Positions 15,513 to 22,711 of a stretch of DNA of 27,715 bases are shown here, piece after piece. The first letter of the stretch is position 1, and each line of letters starts with the position of its first letter. Source of the DNA: DASQPR01 sp035713725 (GTDB lineage: Bacteria; Actinomycetota; Actinomycetes; Mycobacteriales; Micromonosporaceae). The translations under genes were made by a program, and so were the position numbers. The notes under the pieces were generated by a model, which saw only the letters and a list, made by a program, of their open reading frames with translations, searched no databases and had not been told where the DNA came from. The stretch spans positions 1-27,715 of the forward strand of contig DASTMZ010000072.1 in NCBI GenBank assembly GCA_035713725.1. The letters are read 5' to 3'.

Positions 15513-15540
15513 CCAAACAGCGGGCACTCGGCCGCCGAAT
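15513..15540 (+). promoter_or_regulatory. Candidate ECF (SigK-type) promoter for the DUF4331 operon
   Basis: CCAAAC (15513-15518), a 16-bp spacer, and CCGAAT (15535-15540) mirror the leftward sigK promoter candidate, with one base different in the -35 and the same spacer length. The leader to the ATG at 15677 would be about 130 nt. The matched pair suggests that one sigma factor fires both directions. Confidence 0.55.
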
Positions 15541-15676
15541 CACCTCCGCAGGCTCAACCGGCCGCTGCGCGTCCGACAGGCGCTCGACCGAACACTGCCC
15601 GCCGACCTCGCCCGCGGCGCGGAGACGGCGGACCGACCCGATGCCGCGCACCTGTCAAAGATCGGAGAGGATCGAC

Positions 15677-17407
15677 ATGACTACGAGACGACGGGCCGTG
15701 GCCGCCTTTTGTGCCGCGGCTGGGGTGGTGCTCGCCGCCGGCCTGACGGGCCTGGGGCCGAGCTCCGCGGTGGCGTCGAGCCACCGGGAAGCGCCGCTCA
15801 CCGCGGCCGACCCGGCCATCGACAACACCGACCTCTACGCGTTTGCCAGCCCGGACCGTCCGGGCTACGTCACGTTCATCGCCAACTGGATTCCGTTCGA
15901 GGAGCCCAACGGCGGACCGAACTTCTACCCGTTTGCCACCGATGCCGCCTACAACATCTACGTCGACAGCGATGGCGATGCGAAGCCGAACGCGACGTTC
16001 CGCTTCACGTTCCACAACATCGACAAGCGGGGCAACAACACGTTCCTCTACAACAACGGTCCGGTCACCTCGATCGACGACGAGAACCTGCTGTTCCGGC
16101 AGACGTACACGCTGCAGTCGTCGTTCAACGGCGCGCCGTTCAAGACGCGCATCGCCAACGCTCCGGTCGCGCCGTCGCGCGTCGGCCCGGCGTCGATGCC
16201 GGACTACCAGAAGCTGCGTGACCAGGCTTCGGTCACGTTGCCGGGCGGTTGGAAGACGTTCGCCGGCCAGGCCGACGACCCGTTCTTCCTCGACCTGCGC
16301 GTCTTCGACCTGCTCTACGGTGGCGACCTCAGCGAGGTCGGCCAGGACACCTTGGCCGGGTACAACGTCAACACCATCGCGCTGCAGGTCCCGTTCCACG
16401 ACGTGGCGTTGAACGGCGACGCCAAGCGCAACCCGGTCATCGGCGTGTGGACCACAACCGATCGCGCCAAGGTCCGGGTGACCGGCAAGACCGTGCCACT
16501 GACCGGACAGGACCGTGTGCAGGTCTCCCGGCTGGGCAACCCGCTGGTGAACGAGGTCGTCGTGCCGGCCGGGCTCAAGGACGCGTTCAACTCCTTGTCA
16601 CCCGACAAGGACGCGTCGATCCCGCAGGTGGTCGCGCGCGTCACCGATCCCGAGGTGCCACATCTGATCGAGTCGATCTACGGCATCCCGGCGCCGGCGA
16701 CACCACGCAACGACCTCGTCGAGATCTTCCTGACCGGCATCACCACCAAGGCGAACGGCCCGATCAAGGCAGATCTGAACTCGCAGCTGAACAACAAGGA
16801 CGTACGGGCAAACACGTTCCGTCCGTCGGAGATGTTGCGGCTCAACCTGTCGACGCCGATCACCGCGGCGCCGAACCGGCTCGGCGTGCTCGGTGGCGAC
16901 CTGCAGGGCTTCCCGAACGGACGCCGGCTCACCGACGACGTTGTCGACATCGAGCTGCAGGCGCTCGAGGGCGCCGCGCAGACCGGCAAGCTCGTCGACG
17001 CTCTCGCGGCCGGCGACCAGGTGGACGCGAACGACAACCCGTTCAGCGACTCGTTCCCGTATGTGGCACTGCCGAACACCGGTGCCGTGAACGGTGGCGG
17101 CGGGACCGGTGCCGGTGCCTCGGCACAGGGTTCGTCGGACGGTCACCCGGGCGAGTCCGCTCCGCCGAGCACCGAGACTGGTGCGCTGAAGGACCAAGGC
17201 CTCGGCTCGGTCACCGGGATGGCGCTGACCGCCTCAGGCACGGCCGGTGCGGCCGCGCTGTTGGTCGGCGGCGTGTGGTGGTGGCGGCGTCGTTCGCGGA
17301 TCGGTGAGCAGGCGCTCATCGCCGCGGGTGCGTCGCATGACCCACACGGCAACGGGGATCACGGGCACCCACACGGGCCCGACTCGGATCCGACACTTCC
17401 GCTCTGA
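15677..17407 (+). CDS. Secreted, membrane-anchored DUF4331 protein with His-rich tail
   Basis: A 576-residue protein. GGAGAGG (15664-15670), six bases upstream, fixes the ATG at 15677. The start MTTRRRAVAAF plus a hydrophobic core and AVA cleavage region forms an export signal, possibly Tat-type. The mature part begins SSHREAPLTAADPAIDNTDL, the hallmark opening of DUF4331, then YVTFIANWIPFEEPNGGPNF and a Ca-binding-like acidic run VDSDGDAKPN. Near the C-terminus a Gly/Ser-rich linker leads to one membrane helix (about GTAGAAALLVGGVWWW), a basic stop RRRSR, and a tail with five histidines (HDPHGNGDHGHPH). The domain has no function I know. It heads a three-gene operon with a TPR protein and a metal permease, hinting at metal handling at the envelope. 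Confidence 0.88.
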   Translation: MTTRRRAVAAFCAAAGVVLAAGLTGLGPSSAVASSHREAPLTAADPAIDNTDLYAFASPDRPGYVTFIANWIPFEEPNGGPNFYPFATDAAYNIYVDSDGDAKPNATFRFTFHNIDKRGNNTFLYNNGPVTSIDDENLLFRQTYTLQSSFNGAPFKTRIANAPVAPSRVGPASMPDYQKLRDQASVTLPGGWKTFAGQADDPFFLDLRVFDLLYGGDLSEVGQDTLAGYNVNTIALQVPFHDVALNGDAKRNPVIGVWTTTDRAKVRVTGKTVPLTGQDRVQVSRLGNPLVNEVVVPAGLKDAFNSLSPDKDASIPQVVARVTDPEVPHLIESIYGIPAPATPRNDLVEIFLTGITTKANGPIKADLNSQLNNKDVRANTFRPSEMLRLNLSTPITAAPNRLGVLGGDLQGFPNGRRLTDDVVDIELQALEGAAQTGKLVDALAAGDQVDANDNPFSDSFPYVALPNTGAVNGGGGTGAGASAQGSSDGHPGESAPPSTETGALKDQGLGSVTGMALTASGTAGAAALLVGGVWWWRRRSRIGEQALIAAGASHDPHGNGDHGHPHGPDSDPTLPL

Positions 17408-17497
17408 CCGTCTCGACGGCCGGGGGTGGGCTCGTCCCGCCAGCGGGCTTCCCGCAGGTGGGTGCTCCCACCCCCGGCCACACCCCGGAGGACCGCC

Positions 17498-18880
17498 ATG
17501 CGCAGCACCGAAACATCCGCGTCGCGTCGCTCGTCGCTCATTCGTCGGGTCGTCTTCGTCGGCGTCGCGGCACTCGTACTCCTGGTGGGCGGCGGGATCG
17601 TCGGCCTGCGTGCGACAAGCCATCCGTCGTCGGGCGATGACGCCACCCGAAACCCCGCGGCGGCGGGTGGGAACGCCGCGGCAGCGGGCCGCGCGCAGTC
17701 CGTCACGGTGGCATCCGACACCGCGATCGCGCGGGCTCAACAACGGCTGCGCCAGGTACCCGGCGACTGGGTCACCTGGGCGGCGCTCGGCTCGGCATAT
17801 CTCGAGCGTGCCCGAGTGACCGCCGATCCGACGTACTACCCGAAGGCCGAGGGCGCGTTGGACAAGTCGATGTCGTTGCGCAGTCGCGACAACGCGGACG
17901 CGCTGACCGGACTCGGCGCGCTGTCCAACGCGCGACATGACTTCTCCGACGGCGCGAAGCGGGCTCGGCAGGCGCTGGCCGTCGATCCGTACGACGCTGA
18001 GGCGTACGGCGTGCTCACCGACGCGCTGACCCAGCTCGGCGACGCGGCCGGTGCGACCGATGCCGTGCAACACATGCTGGACCTGCGGCCGGGACTGTCC
18101 GCGTACACGCGTGCGTCCTACGACCTCGAGTTGCACGGTCGGATCGCCGACGCGGAAACCTTGATGGCGCAAGCCTTGCAGGACTCGGTCGATCCGGCCG
18201 ACATCGCGTTCTGCCGCTATCAGTTGGGCGAGTTGGCCTGGCAGGACGGGCGGATCGCGGATGCCGATCGAGAATACGCCGCCGGGGTGGCCGCGGATCC
18301 GGCGTACCTGCCGTTGCGTGAGGGACAGGCGAAGGTCGCCGCCGCGCAAGGGCAGACAGATGCGGCACTTCGCGGGTACGCCGAGCTGACCCAGGTGTAC
18401 CCGTCACCGGCGTATTTCTTGGAGTACTCGGATCTGCTGCGCTCGGTCGGCCGTACCACACAGGCCGACGCCCAGGTCGCGTTGGCCGCGGCGGCGCAGC
18501 AACTGTTCACCGCGAACGGCGGCAACGACGACCTGACTGGCGGCGCTGTTGCGCTCGCCCAGGGTCGCGTCGCTGATGCGGTCCGGTTGGCGAGCAAGGA
18601 GTGGCAGCGGCGCCACTTCGCAGACGTCGCCGACGCGCTGGCGTGGGCGTTGCACGCCGACGGCAAGGACTCGGCCGCGCTGACCTACGCTCGCCAGGCG
18701 GGCGCACTCGGGGCACGCAACGCCAAGTACGCGTTCCATCTCGGCATGATCGAGCTTGGCCTACACAACACCACGGCGGCACGCGCCGACCTCGAGCGGG
18801 CGCGCGAGATCAACCCGAACTTCTCGCCGGTTGACGCGCCAGTGCTGCGCAGTGAACTGGATCGGCTGGGTTCGTCATGA
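17498..18880 (+). CDS. Membrane-anchored TPR-repeat protein
   Basis: A 460-residue protein. GGAGGA (17487-17492), five bases before the ATG, decides the start. A short basic N-terminus and one membrane helix (about 16-37, VVFVGVAALVLLVGGGIVGL) anchor it, with the bulk probably outside the membrane. Multiple tetratricopeptide-like helical pairs follow: WVTWAALGSAYLERARVTAD, YPKAEGALDKSMSL, ALTGLGALSNARHDFSDGAK, AYGVLTDALTQLGDAAGATD, ALAWALHADGKDSAALTYAR. TPR domains hold protein complexes together, so it may link the DUF4331 protein to the permease; that is inference. It overlaps the permease start by four bases (ATGA). Confidence 0.87.
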   Translation: MRSTETSASRRSSLIRRVVFVGVAALVLLVGGGIVGLRATSHPSSGDDATRNPAAAGGNAAAAGRAQSVTVASDTAIARAQQRLRQVPGDWVTWAALGSAYLERARVTADPTYYPKAEGALDKSMSLRSRDNADALTGLGALSNARHDFSDGAKRARQALAVDPYDAEAYGVLTDALTQLGDAAGATDAVQHMLDLRPGLSAYTRASYDLELHGRIADAETLMAQALQDSVDPADIAFCRYQLGELAWQDGRIADADREYAAGVAADPAYLPLREGQAKVAAAQGQTDAALRGYAELTQVYPSPAYFLEYSDLLRSVGRTTQADAQVALAAAAQQLFTANGGNDDLTGGAVALAQGRVADAVRLASKEWQRRHFADVADALAWALHADGKDSAALTYARQAGALGARNAKYAFHLGMIELGLHNTTAARADLERAREINPNFSPVDAPVLRSELDRLGSS

Positions 18881-20538
18881 GGCGCCAGCCGCGATCGACG
18901 CGGCTATCGACGCAGCGATCGACGCCGCTGCCGACCCGGACGGGTGGCCGGCCGCGGGTTCGGACGCGGACGCGGCTGCTGTTGCTTGCCGCGGCGGGAT
19001 TCGCCGTGTTCGCAGCGGTGTTGCTGCCGGCGACCGCCGCCAGTGCTCATCCGCTCGGCAACTTCTCGGTCAACCAACTCGACGCGCTGGACCTGTATCC
19101 GGACCGCATCACCGTCGCCGCGGCCGTTGACATTGCCGAACTTCCGACGTTGCAGGAGCGCGGTGCTGTCGACCGCGACAGCGACGGCACTACCAGCGAC
19201 GCCGAGCGGTCGGCGTACGCCCGGACCACGTGCGGTGCACTCGCCAACGATCTGGTCGTACGCGTGGACGGGCATCCGTTGCACTGGACCGTGGGCAGCG
19301 CCACGTTCGGGTACGTCGCCGGTGCCGCCGGCTTGTCGACCAGCCGACTGGAGTGTTCTTTGTCCTCGCCCGCGCGATTGACGTCGGCGTCAACGGTCGA
19401 CGTGGACAACCGCTTCCGCTCCGACCGAATCGGGTGGCGCGAAATGACGGCGGTGGGCCATGGCGTACGGCTGCTCCACTCACCGCTGCCGTCGGTGAGC
19501 GTGAGCGACAATCTCCGGTCGTACCCGAAGGATCTGCTGAGCTCTCCGCTCAACGTACGCACCGCCCACTTGTCCGCCGAGCCGGGCAACGGATCGTCGT
19601 CGGACAACGGTGCGGCCACGTCCGTACAGCCGTCGTCGCCCGGCGGCCTTGCCGGTCTGACGGCAAAGGCGGACCGAATGCTCGAGGGCCTTGTCGGAGG
19701 TCGTCACCTGACGCCGCTCGTTGGCATGCTCGCCGTGCTGCTCGCGATCGCGCTCGGCGCCGGTCACGCGGCGTTGCCCGGGCACGGCAAGACAATCATG
19801 GCTGTTTACCTGACCGGCCAGGCCGGTCGCGCACGCGACGCACTCGGTGTCGCCGCGACCGTAACGCTCACGCACACCGGCGGCGTAATAGCTCTCGGCC
19901 TTGTGCTGACCACCGCCGCGAGCGTTGCGGGGGAGCAGGTGCTCGGCTGGCTCGGTGTGGTGAGCGGCCTCACGGTCGCCGCGGTCGGCGTGGGAATGTT
20001 GGTCGATACGCGGCGCCGGCTGCGTCGACACAACGCGACCGGGGCAACCGACCACCACCATCGCGCCGACCATGACCATGCCGACCATGGCCGTGCCGAC
20101 CATGACCGTGCCGACCATGACCGTGCCGACCATGGCAGTGCCGACCATGACCACGCGCATGGCTCGCATCATCACGGCGGACACGACCACAGCGGACACG
20201 TCCAGGGTGGCCCGGGTCGGCTGAGCATCGTCGGCATGGGGATCGCCGGTGGCTTGGTGCCAAGCCCCTCCGCGCTGATCGTGCTGTTGGGCGCGATCGG
20301 CCTTGGCCGCACGGGCTTTGGCGTGCTTCTAGTGCTCGCGTACGGGATGGGTATGGCAGCGACGTTGACCGCGGCCGGCCTGGCGCTGGTCGTGGTTCGA
20401 CGACGGTGGGCCGGTCGACTGGCCGGGGCGGGTAACCGCTGGGCGAAGCTTGCCCGCCTCGTGCCCACCGGCACCGCGATGTTGGTGTTACTGGTTGGCG
20501 TCGGCCTTGCCGGGCGCGCATTAGCGGTCATCGCCTGA
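18877..20538 (+). CDS. NicO/RcnA-like metal (Ni/Co) permease with extracytoplasmic N-domain
   Basis: A 553-residue protein. The ATG overlaps the TPR stop (ATGA). A long Arg-rich n-region and hydrophobic core form a signal/anchor ending ASAHPLGNFSVNQ, the opening of an extracytoplasmic domain (about 58-270) common in actinobacterial versions. The permease part carries the NicO signature GAGHAALPGHGKTIMAVYL (His297, His303, Lys305) and TLTHTGGV. A loop of about 60 residues with about 19 His and many Asp (DHHHRADHDHADHG onwards, SHHHGGHDHSGH) lies before the last three helices, as the His-rich loop does in RcnA. Members export or import Ni/Co; direction here is unknown. Part of the loop is encoded by a 15-bp tandem repeat. 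Confidence 0.88.
   Translation: MRRQPRSTRLSTQRSTPLPTRTGGRPRVRTRTRLLLLAAAGFAVFAAVLLPATAASAHPLGNFSVNQLDALDLYPDRITVAAAVDIAELPTLQERGAVDRDSDGTTSDAERSAYARTTCGALANDLVVRVDGHPLHWTVGSATFGYVAGAAGLSTSRLECSLSSPARLTSASTVDVDNRFRSDRIGWREMTAVGHGVRLLHSPLPSVSVSDNLRSYPKDLLSSPLNVRTAHLSAEPGNGSSSDNGAATSVQPSSPGGLAGLTAKADRMLEGLVGGRHLTPLVGMLAVLLAIALGAGHAALPGHGKTIMAVYLTGQAGRARDALGVAATVTLTHTGGVIALGLVLTTAASVAGEQVLGWLGVVSGLTVAAVGVGMLVDTRRRLRRHNATGATDHHHRADHDHADHGRADHDRADHDRADHGSADHDHAHGSHHHGGHDHSGHVQGGPGRLSIVGMGIAGGLVPSPSALIVLLGAIGLGRTGFGVLLVLAYGMGMAATLTAAGLALVVVRRRWAGRLAGAGNRWAKLARLVPTGTAMLVLLVGVGLAGRALAVIA
18894..18929. repeat. Three 12-bp near-tandem units at the permease N-terminus
   Basis: ATCGACGCGGCT, ATCGACGCAGCG and ATCGACGCCGCT follow one another. 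In the permease frame they encode part of the Arg/Ser/Thr-rich leader (STRLSTQRSTPL). In the +1 frame they read AIDAAIDAAIDA. The low-complexity origin explains the unusual leader. Confidence 0.6.
20065..20154. repeat. Six 15-bp tandem repeats encoding the His/Asp loop of the permease
   Basis: Six consecutive units start GCCGACCATG and differ only in the last five bases (GCCGACCATGACCGT is exact twice). Each encodes Ala-Asp-His-Asp/Gly-x. The period is a multiple of three, so gain or loss of units changes loop length without a frameshift. Confidence 0.9.
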
Positions 20539-20614
20539 ATGCGGCGCCGATTGCCCATCCGGCGCGCGGTCGCGCGCCGCCGTGCCCCGAAGCCAGCCGG
20601 CATGTGGCCGCAAT

Positions 20615-20654
20615 GCATCACCTCACGCACGCAGACGTGCGCGTGAGGTGATGC
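20615..20654. terminator. Bidirectional terminator hairpin
   Basis: GCATCACCTCACGC (20615-20628) pairs perfectly with GCGTGAGGTGATGC (20641-20654), leaving a 12-nt loop that can itself form GCACG-CAGA-CGTGC in an alternative fold. It lies between the convergent permease and HesB-like genes, which fits a bidirectional terminator. There is no U-run. Confidence 0.7.
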
Positions 20655-20710
20655 GCTGCTTAACGACCGCGAGTTAAGTGACGATCGCCGGTGAGTTGAA
20701 GACCGCTGCG

Positions 20711-21007
20711 CTATTCGTTATCGGCGATGGCGAACCGGACCTGGCCAGTGCTGTCCGTGCTCGCATCGAGCGCTTTGTCGTCGAGGATCATCGCGGCCTG
20801 TGGGTCGAGGAACACCCGCGCGCCGCCCTGGTCCACGACCTGGTCGTCCTCGGCGGGGGTAACGGCGAGACCGAGCGTGAGGCCGCCGCTTTCCGGGTCG
20901 GCCGCGATCCGTACGCCGCAACCCTGCGGTAGGTCCGGCCCGTCGATGATGTTGCGGATCTGCATGGTCGCGTCATTGGTGAGGGTAAGCACAGTCAGAC
21001 TTCCCAT
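20711..21007 (-). CDS. HesB/IscA-like (A-type carrier fold) protein lacking the cluster cysteines
   Basis: A 98-residue protein. The ATG at 21007 gives the normal A-type length and starts directly with the fold (MGSLTVLTLTNDATMQIRNI). ADPESGGLTLGLAVTPAEDD and GARVFLDPQAAMILDDKALD match the HesB/IscA family core. Only one cysteine is present (Cys30 in GCGVRI), and the C-terminal CxC that, with the first Cys, holds Fe-S clusters in IscA/ErpA is missing; the protein ends QVRFAIADNE. It is therefore unlikely to be a classical cluster carrier. The ribosome site is weak (GAAAAG). It is convergent to the metal permease. Confidence 0.75.
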   Translation of the reverse strand: MGSLTVLTLTNDATMQIRNIIDGPDLPQGCGVRIAADPESGGLTLGLAVTPAEDDQVVDQGGARVFLDPQAAMILDDKALDASTDSTGQVRFAIADNE

Positions 21008-21133
21008 CGTCTTTTCGTTATCGGATAAGACGCCGTCGGTCGACGCCCAGGTGGCGTGAGCCACCGGATGTGCAAATCCCACGGTCGTCTCCGTTAGCTG
21101 ATCCGTCAAGTCGAACGGCGAAATGCAGGAGCG

Positions 21134-21448
21134 CTACGGACCGTACGGATTGGCCCGCTGTCCGGCGATGTGAGGCCGTGCCGATGGCGAGCGGCCTCGG
21201 GCAGGTGTTCGAACCTCGAAGCGCCGCACGATGAGCAGATGCGCGAGCGGTCCGGCGGCGAACCACCAGGCGTCCGTATCGCCGAAGCCGAGGTACGCCA
21301 CCCGCAGCCACGTCTCCCGATGCTTGGCGGGAACCGTGAACGCCAGCTCGGCGGGGATCCGGAAGCGCGGCGGAGCGATTGCCAGCCAAGCGTTCTGGCG
21401 ATGCCGAGGCTGTCCGTCGAACCAATCTTCGACGGCTGACTGTGCCAT
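21134..21448 (-). CDS. Hypothetical 104-residue protein
   Basis: I do not recognise a family. The sequence is Trp-rich and has normal G/C-ending codon use (VEDWFDGQPRHRQNAWLAIA, HRETWLRVAYLGFG, DAWWFAAGPLAHLLIVRRFE), then a low-complexity basic tail. TACAGT (21456-21461, minus strand) is placed seven bases before the ATG, so the transcript is probably leaderless; no Shine-Dalgarno sequence is present. No signal peptide or membrane helix is apparent. The tail after about residue 80 could be unstructured. Confidence 0.55.
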   Translation of the reverse strand: MAQSAVEDWFDGQPRHRQNAWLAIAPPRFRIPAELAFTVPAKHRETWLRVAYLGFGDTDAWWFAAGPLAHLLIVRRFEVRTPARGRSPSARPHIAGQRANPYGP

Positions 21449-21789
21449 GGAACGTACTGTAGGGTCCGCGTACGGCGCGCGTGGGCATATAGATCAACCG
21501 ATTCGGACGCCTTGGCCGCGACGTGAGGTTCGAGCCGCCATCGGGACGCGCCAAAAAGCGAGCGCCGCGCGGTGAGCCGCGGGCGCCGAGCGGCGCGCCA
21601 AGGGCGGCAACCGGCGGCCGGCTTCGCGCGGCCAGGACCGAAAGGCCGAACGCCAAGCAGCGGCGGCATCGTAGTCCGACTTTGACAACGGTTGACCGAT
21701 ACGCAATGCCGCGCTCGTCACCGCCGAACCGCGTCGGGCACCCGCCATCGCGTGTCAGGCTAGGAGTTTGACGCGACCTCTGCGAGCAC
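21449..21789. other. Gene-free GC-rich stretch with structure potential
   Basis: This 341-bp gap holds no convincing protein: its open frames on both strands are Arg/Ala/Pro-rich and inconsistent with each other. About 21540-21640 is dense in short self-complementary GC words (for example GGCGCGCC and CCGGCGGCCGG), so a structured RNA is possible. TTGACAACGGTTGACC at 21682 carries two TTGAC words 11 bp apart, the first a perfect -35, but no good -10 follows. The leftward -10 for the small gene lies at 21456-21461. Confidence 0.4.
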
Positions 21790-22542
21790 ATGCCGGAGTT
21801 TTCCGTGACCAGCGTGCAACGAAGAGATCAAGCCGAGGACATCGAGCGTCGCGCCCCGGGCCGCGCCATCGCGCTGACCGGACGCGCCGTGGTTCGATCG
21901 GTTGGATGGTCCGCGGCGTCCCGTCGGCCCGTTTCATGGCCGGCGATCGCGTGTTCGATACTTGCGCCGCCATTGTTCGTGTTCGCGTGGACGGTCGCGG
22001 ACCTACGGCAGCCGGCGACGTATAACTCGATGCGGGACACCATCAGCGGCCTGTCCGGGCAAGCGGCCACCGACCGGTGGATCATGACATTCGCGCTGCT
22101 GATTGTCGGAACGTGCTACGCAGCCTCCGGAGCCGGGCTGCGGGCGCTGCGGCCGGCCGCACGGATCGATCTGGTGGTGGCAGGCGTCGCCGGCATCGGC
22201 GTCGCGGTGTGCCCACAGCCTGCCAACGGCAGCACGGTGCAACATCTGGCGTTCACGTCGATCGGAGCTACCGCGCTCGCCATCTTTCCGGCGCTGACCG
22301 CGCGACGGCGCGATGCCGCCTCTCCGCTGATCAGTGTGCCGGTGGCGACCGTGATGACGGTGGTGTTCGTGGGCATGTTGGGTTGGCTGCTGTTCGAAGC
22401 GCGCACCGGTGGCGATCTGGTCGGTCTCGCTGAGCGACTCGACTCGTCGCTGCAGATGTGCTGGCCACCCGTGCTCGCGATTGCGCTTTACAAGACCGGT
22501 CGCCGGCGGGTTCGCCGAGATCGCCCGATACCTTCGCCGTGA
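21790..22542 (+). CDS. DUF998 integral membrane protein
   Basis: A 250-residue membrane protein with about six predicted helices, beginning at WPAIACSILAPPLFVFAWTV and ending at CWPPVLAIALYK. NSMRDTISGLSGQAATDRWI after the first helix is typical of DUF998 proteins; HLAFTSIGATALAIFPALT follows later. The function is unknown. About 50 residues precede the first helix, longer than expected, and no clear ribosome site marks the ATG, so the true start may be downstream at a GTG (for example 21805). Confidence 0.75.
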   Translation: MPEFSVTSVQRRDQAEDIERRAPGRAIALTGRAVVRSVGWSAASRRPVSWPAIACSILAPPLFVFAWTVADLRQPATYNSMRDTISGLSGQAATDRWIMTFALLIVGTCYAASGAGLRALRPAARIDLVVAGVAGIGVAVCPQPANGSTVQHLAFTSIGATALAIFPALTARRRDAASPLISVPVATVMTVVFVGMLGWLLFEARTGGDLVGLAERLDSSLQMCWPPVLAIALYKTGRRRVRRDRPIPSP

Positions 22543-22636
22543 CGTGCGACGGCGCCTCCCCCAAACGGGCTAGTCGTCACGCGCGGTGTGCGCGCCATCG
22601 CCATGCCGTTGGCCGTCGGGGCGCCAGGGATGAAAG

Positions 22637-22651
22637 TTGCAAAATTCGCAA
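22637..22651. promoter_or_regulatory. AT-rich imperfect palindrome at the FIST operon promoter
   Basis: TTGCAAAATTCGCAA is symmetric at six of seven pairs around its centre and overlaps the candidate -35 (22645-22650). Its AT-richness stands out against the local GC-rich background. It may be a regulator-binding site. Confidence 0.4.
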
Positions 22652-22672
22652 AAACTCTCGCCTCCCTATAAT
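22645..22672 (+). promoter_or_regulatory. Promoter of the FIST / GGDEF-EAL operon
   Basis: A perfect TATAAT (22667-22672) is preceded by TTCGCA (22645-22650) with a 16-bp spacer. The predicted start near 22679 gives a leader of about 33 nt that contains the ribosome site AAGGGGG (22701-22707). A consensus -10 is unusual in this GC-rich window. Confidence 0.65.
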
Positions 22673-22711
22673 GGAAGCCGCATTCAGGGCATACCAATTC
22701 AAGGGGGTCAT

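Noticed and set aside
17234..18349. Minus-strand open frame of 371 codons opposite the DUF4331 and TPR genes
   Set aside because: The plus-strand genes have clear motifs, ribosome sites and overlaps; the antisense product does not resemble a protein family.
19480..20199. Minus-strand open frame with Met/Val/Gly repeats that looks like a membrane protein
   Set aside because: The repeat is just the antisense reading of the 15-bp array coding for the His/Asp loop of the permease.
21494..21748. Small minus-strand gene in the 341-bp gap
   Set aside because: The product is Arg/Ala-rich, competes with several equally long overlapping frames, and has no ribosome site or promoter.
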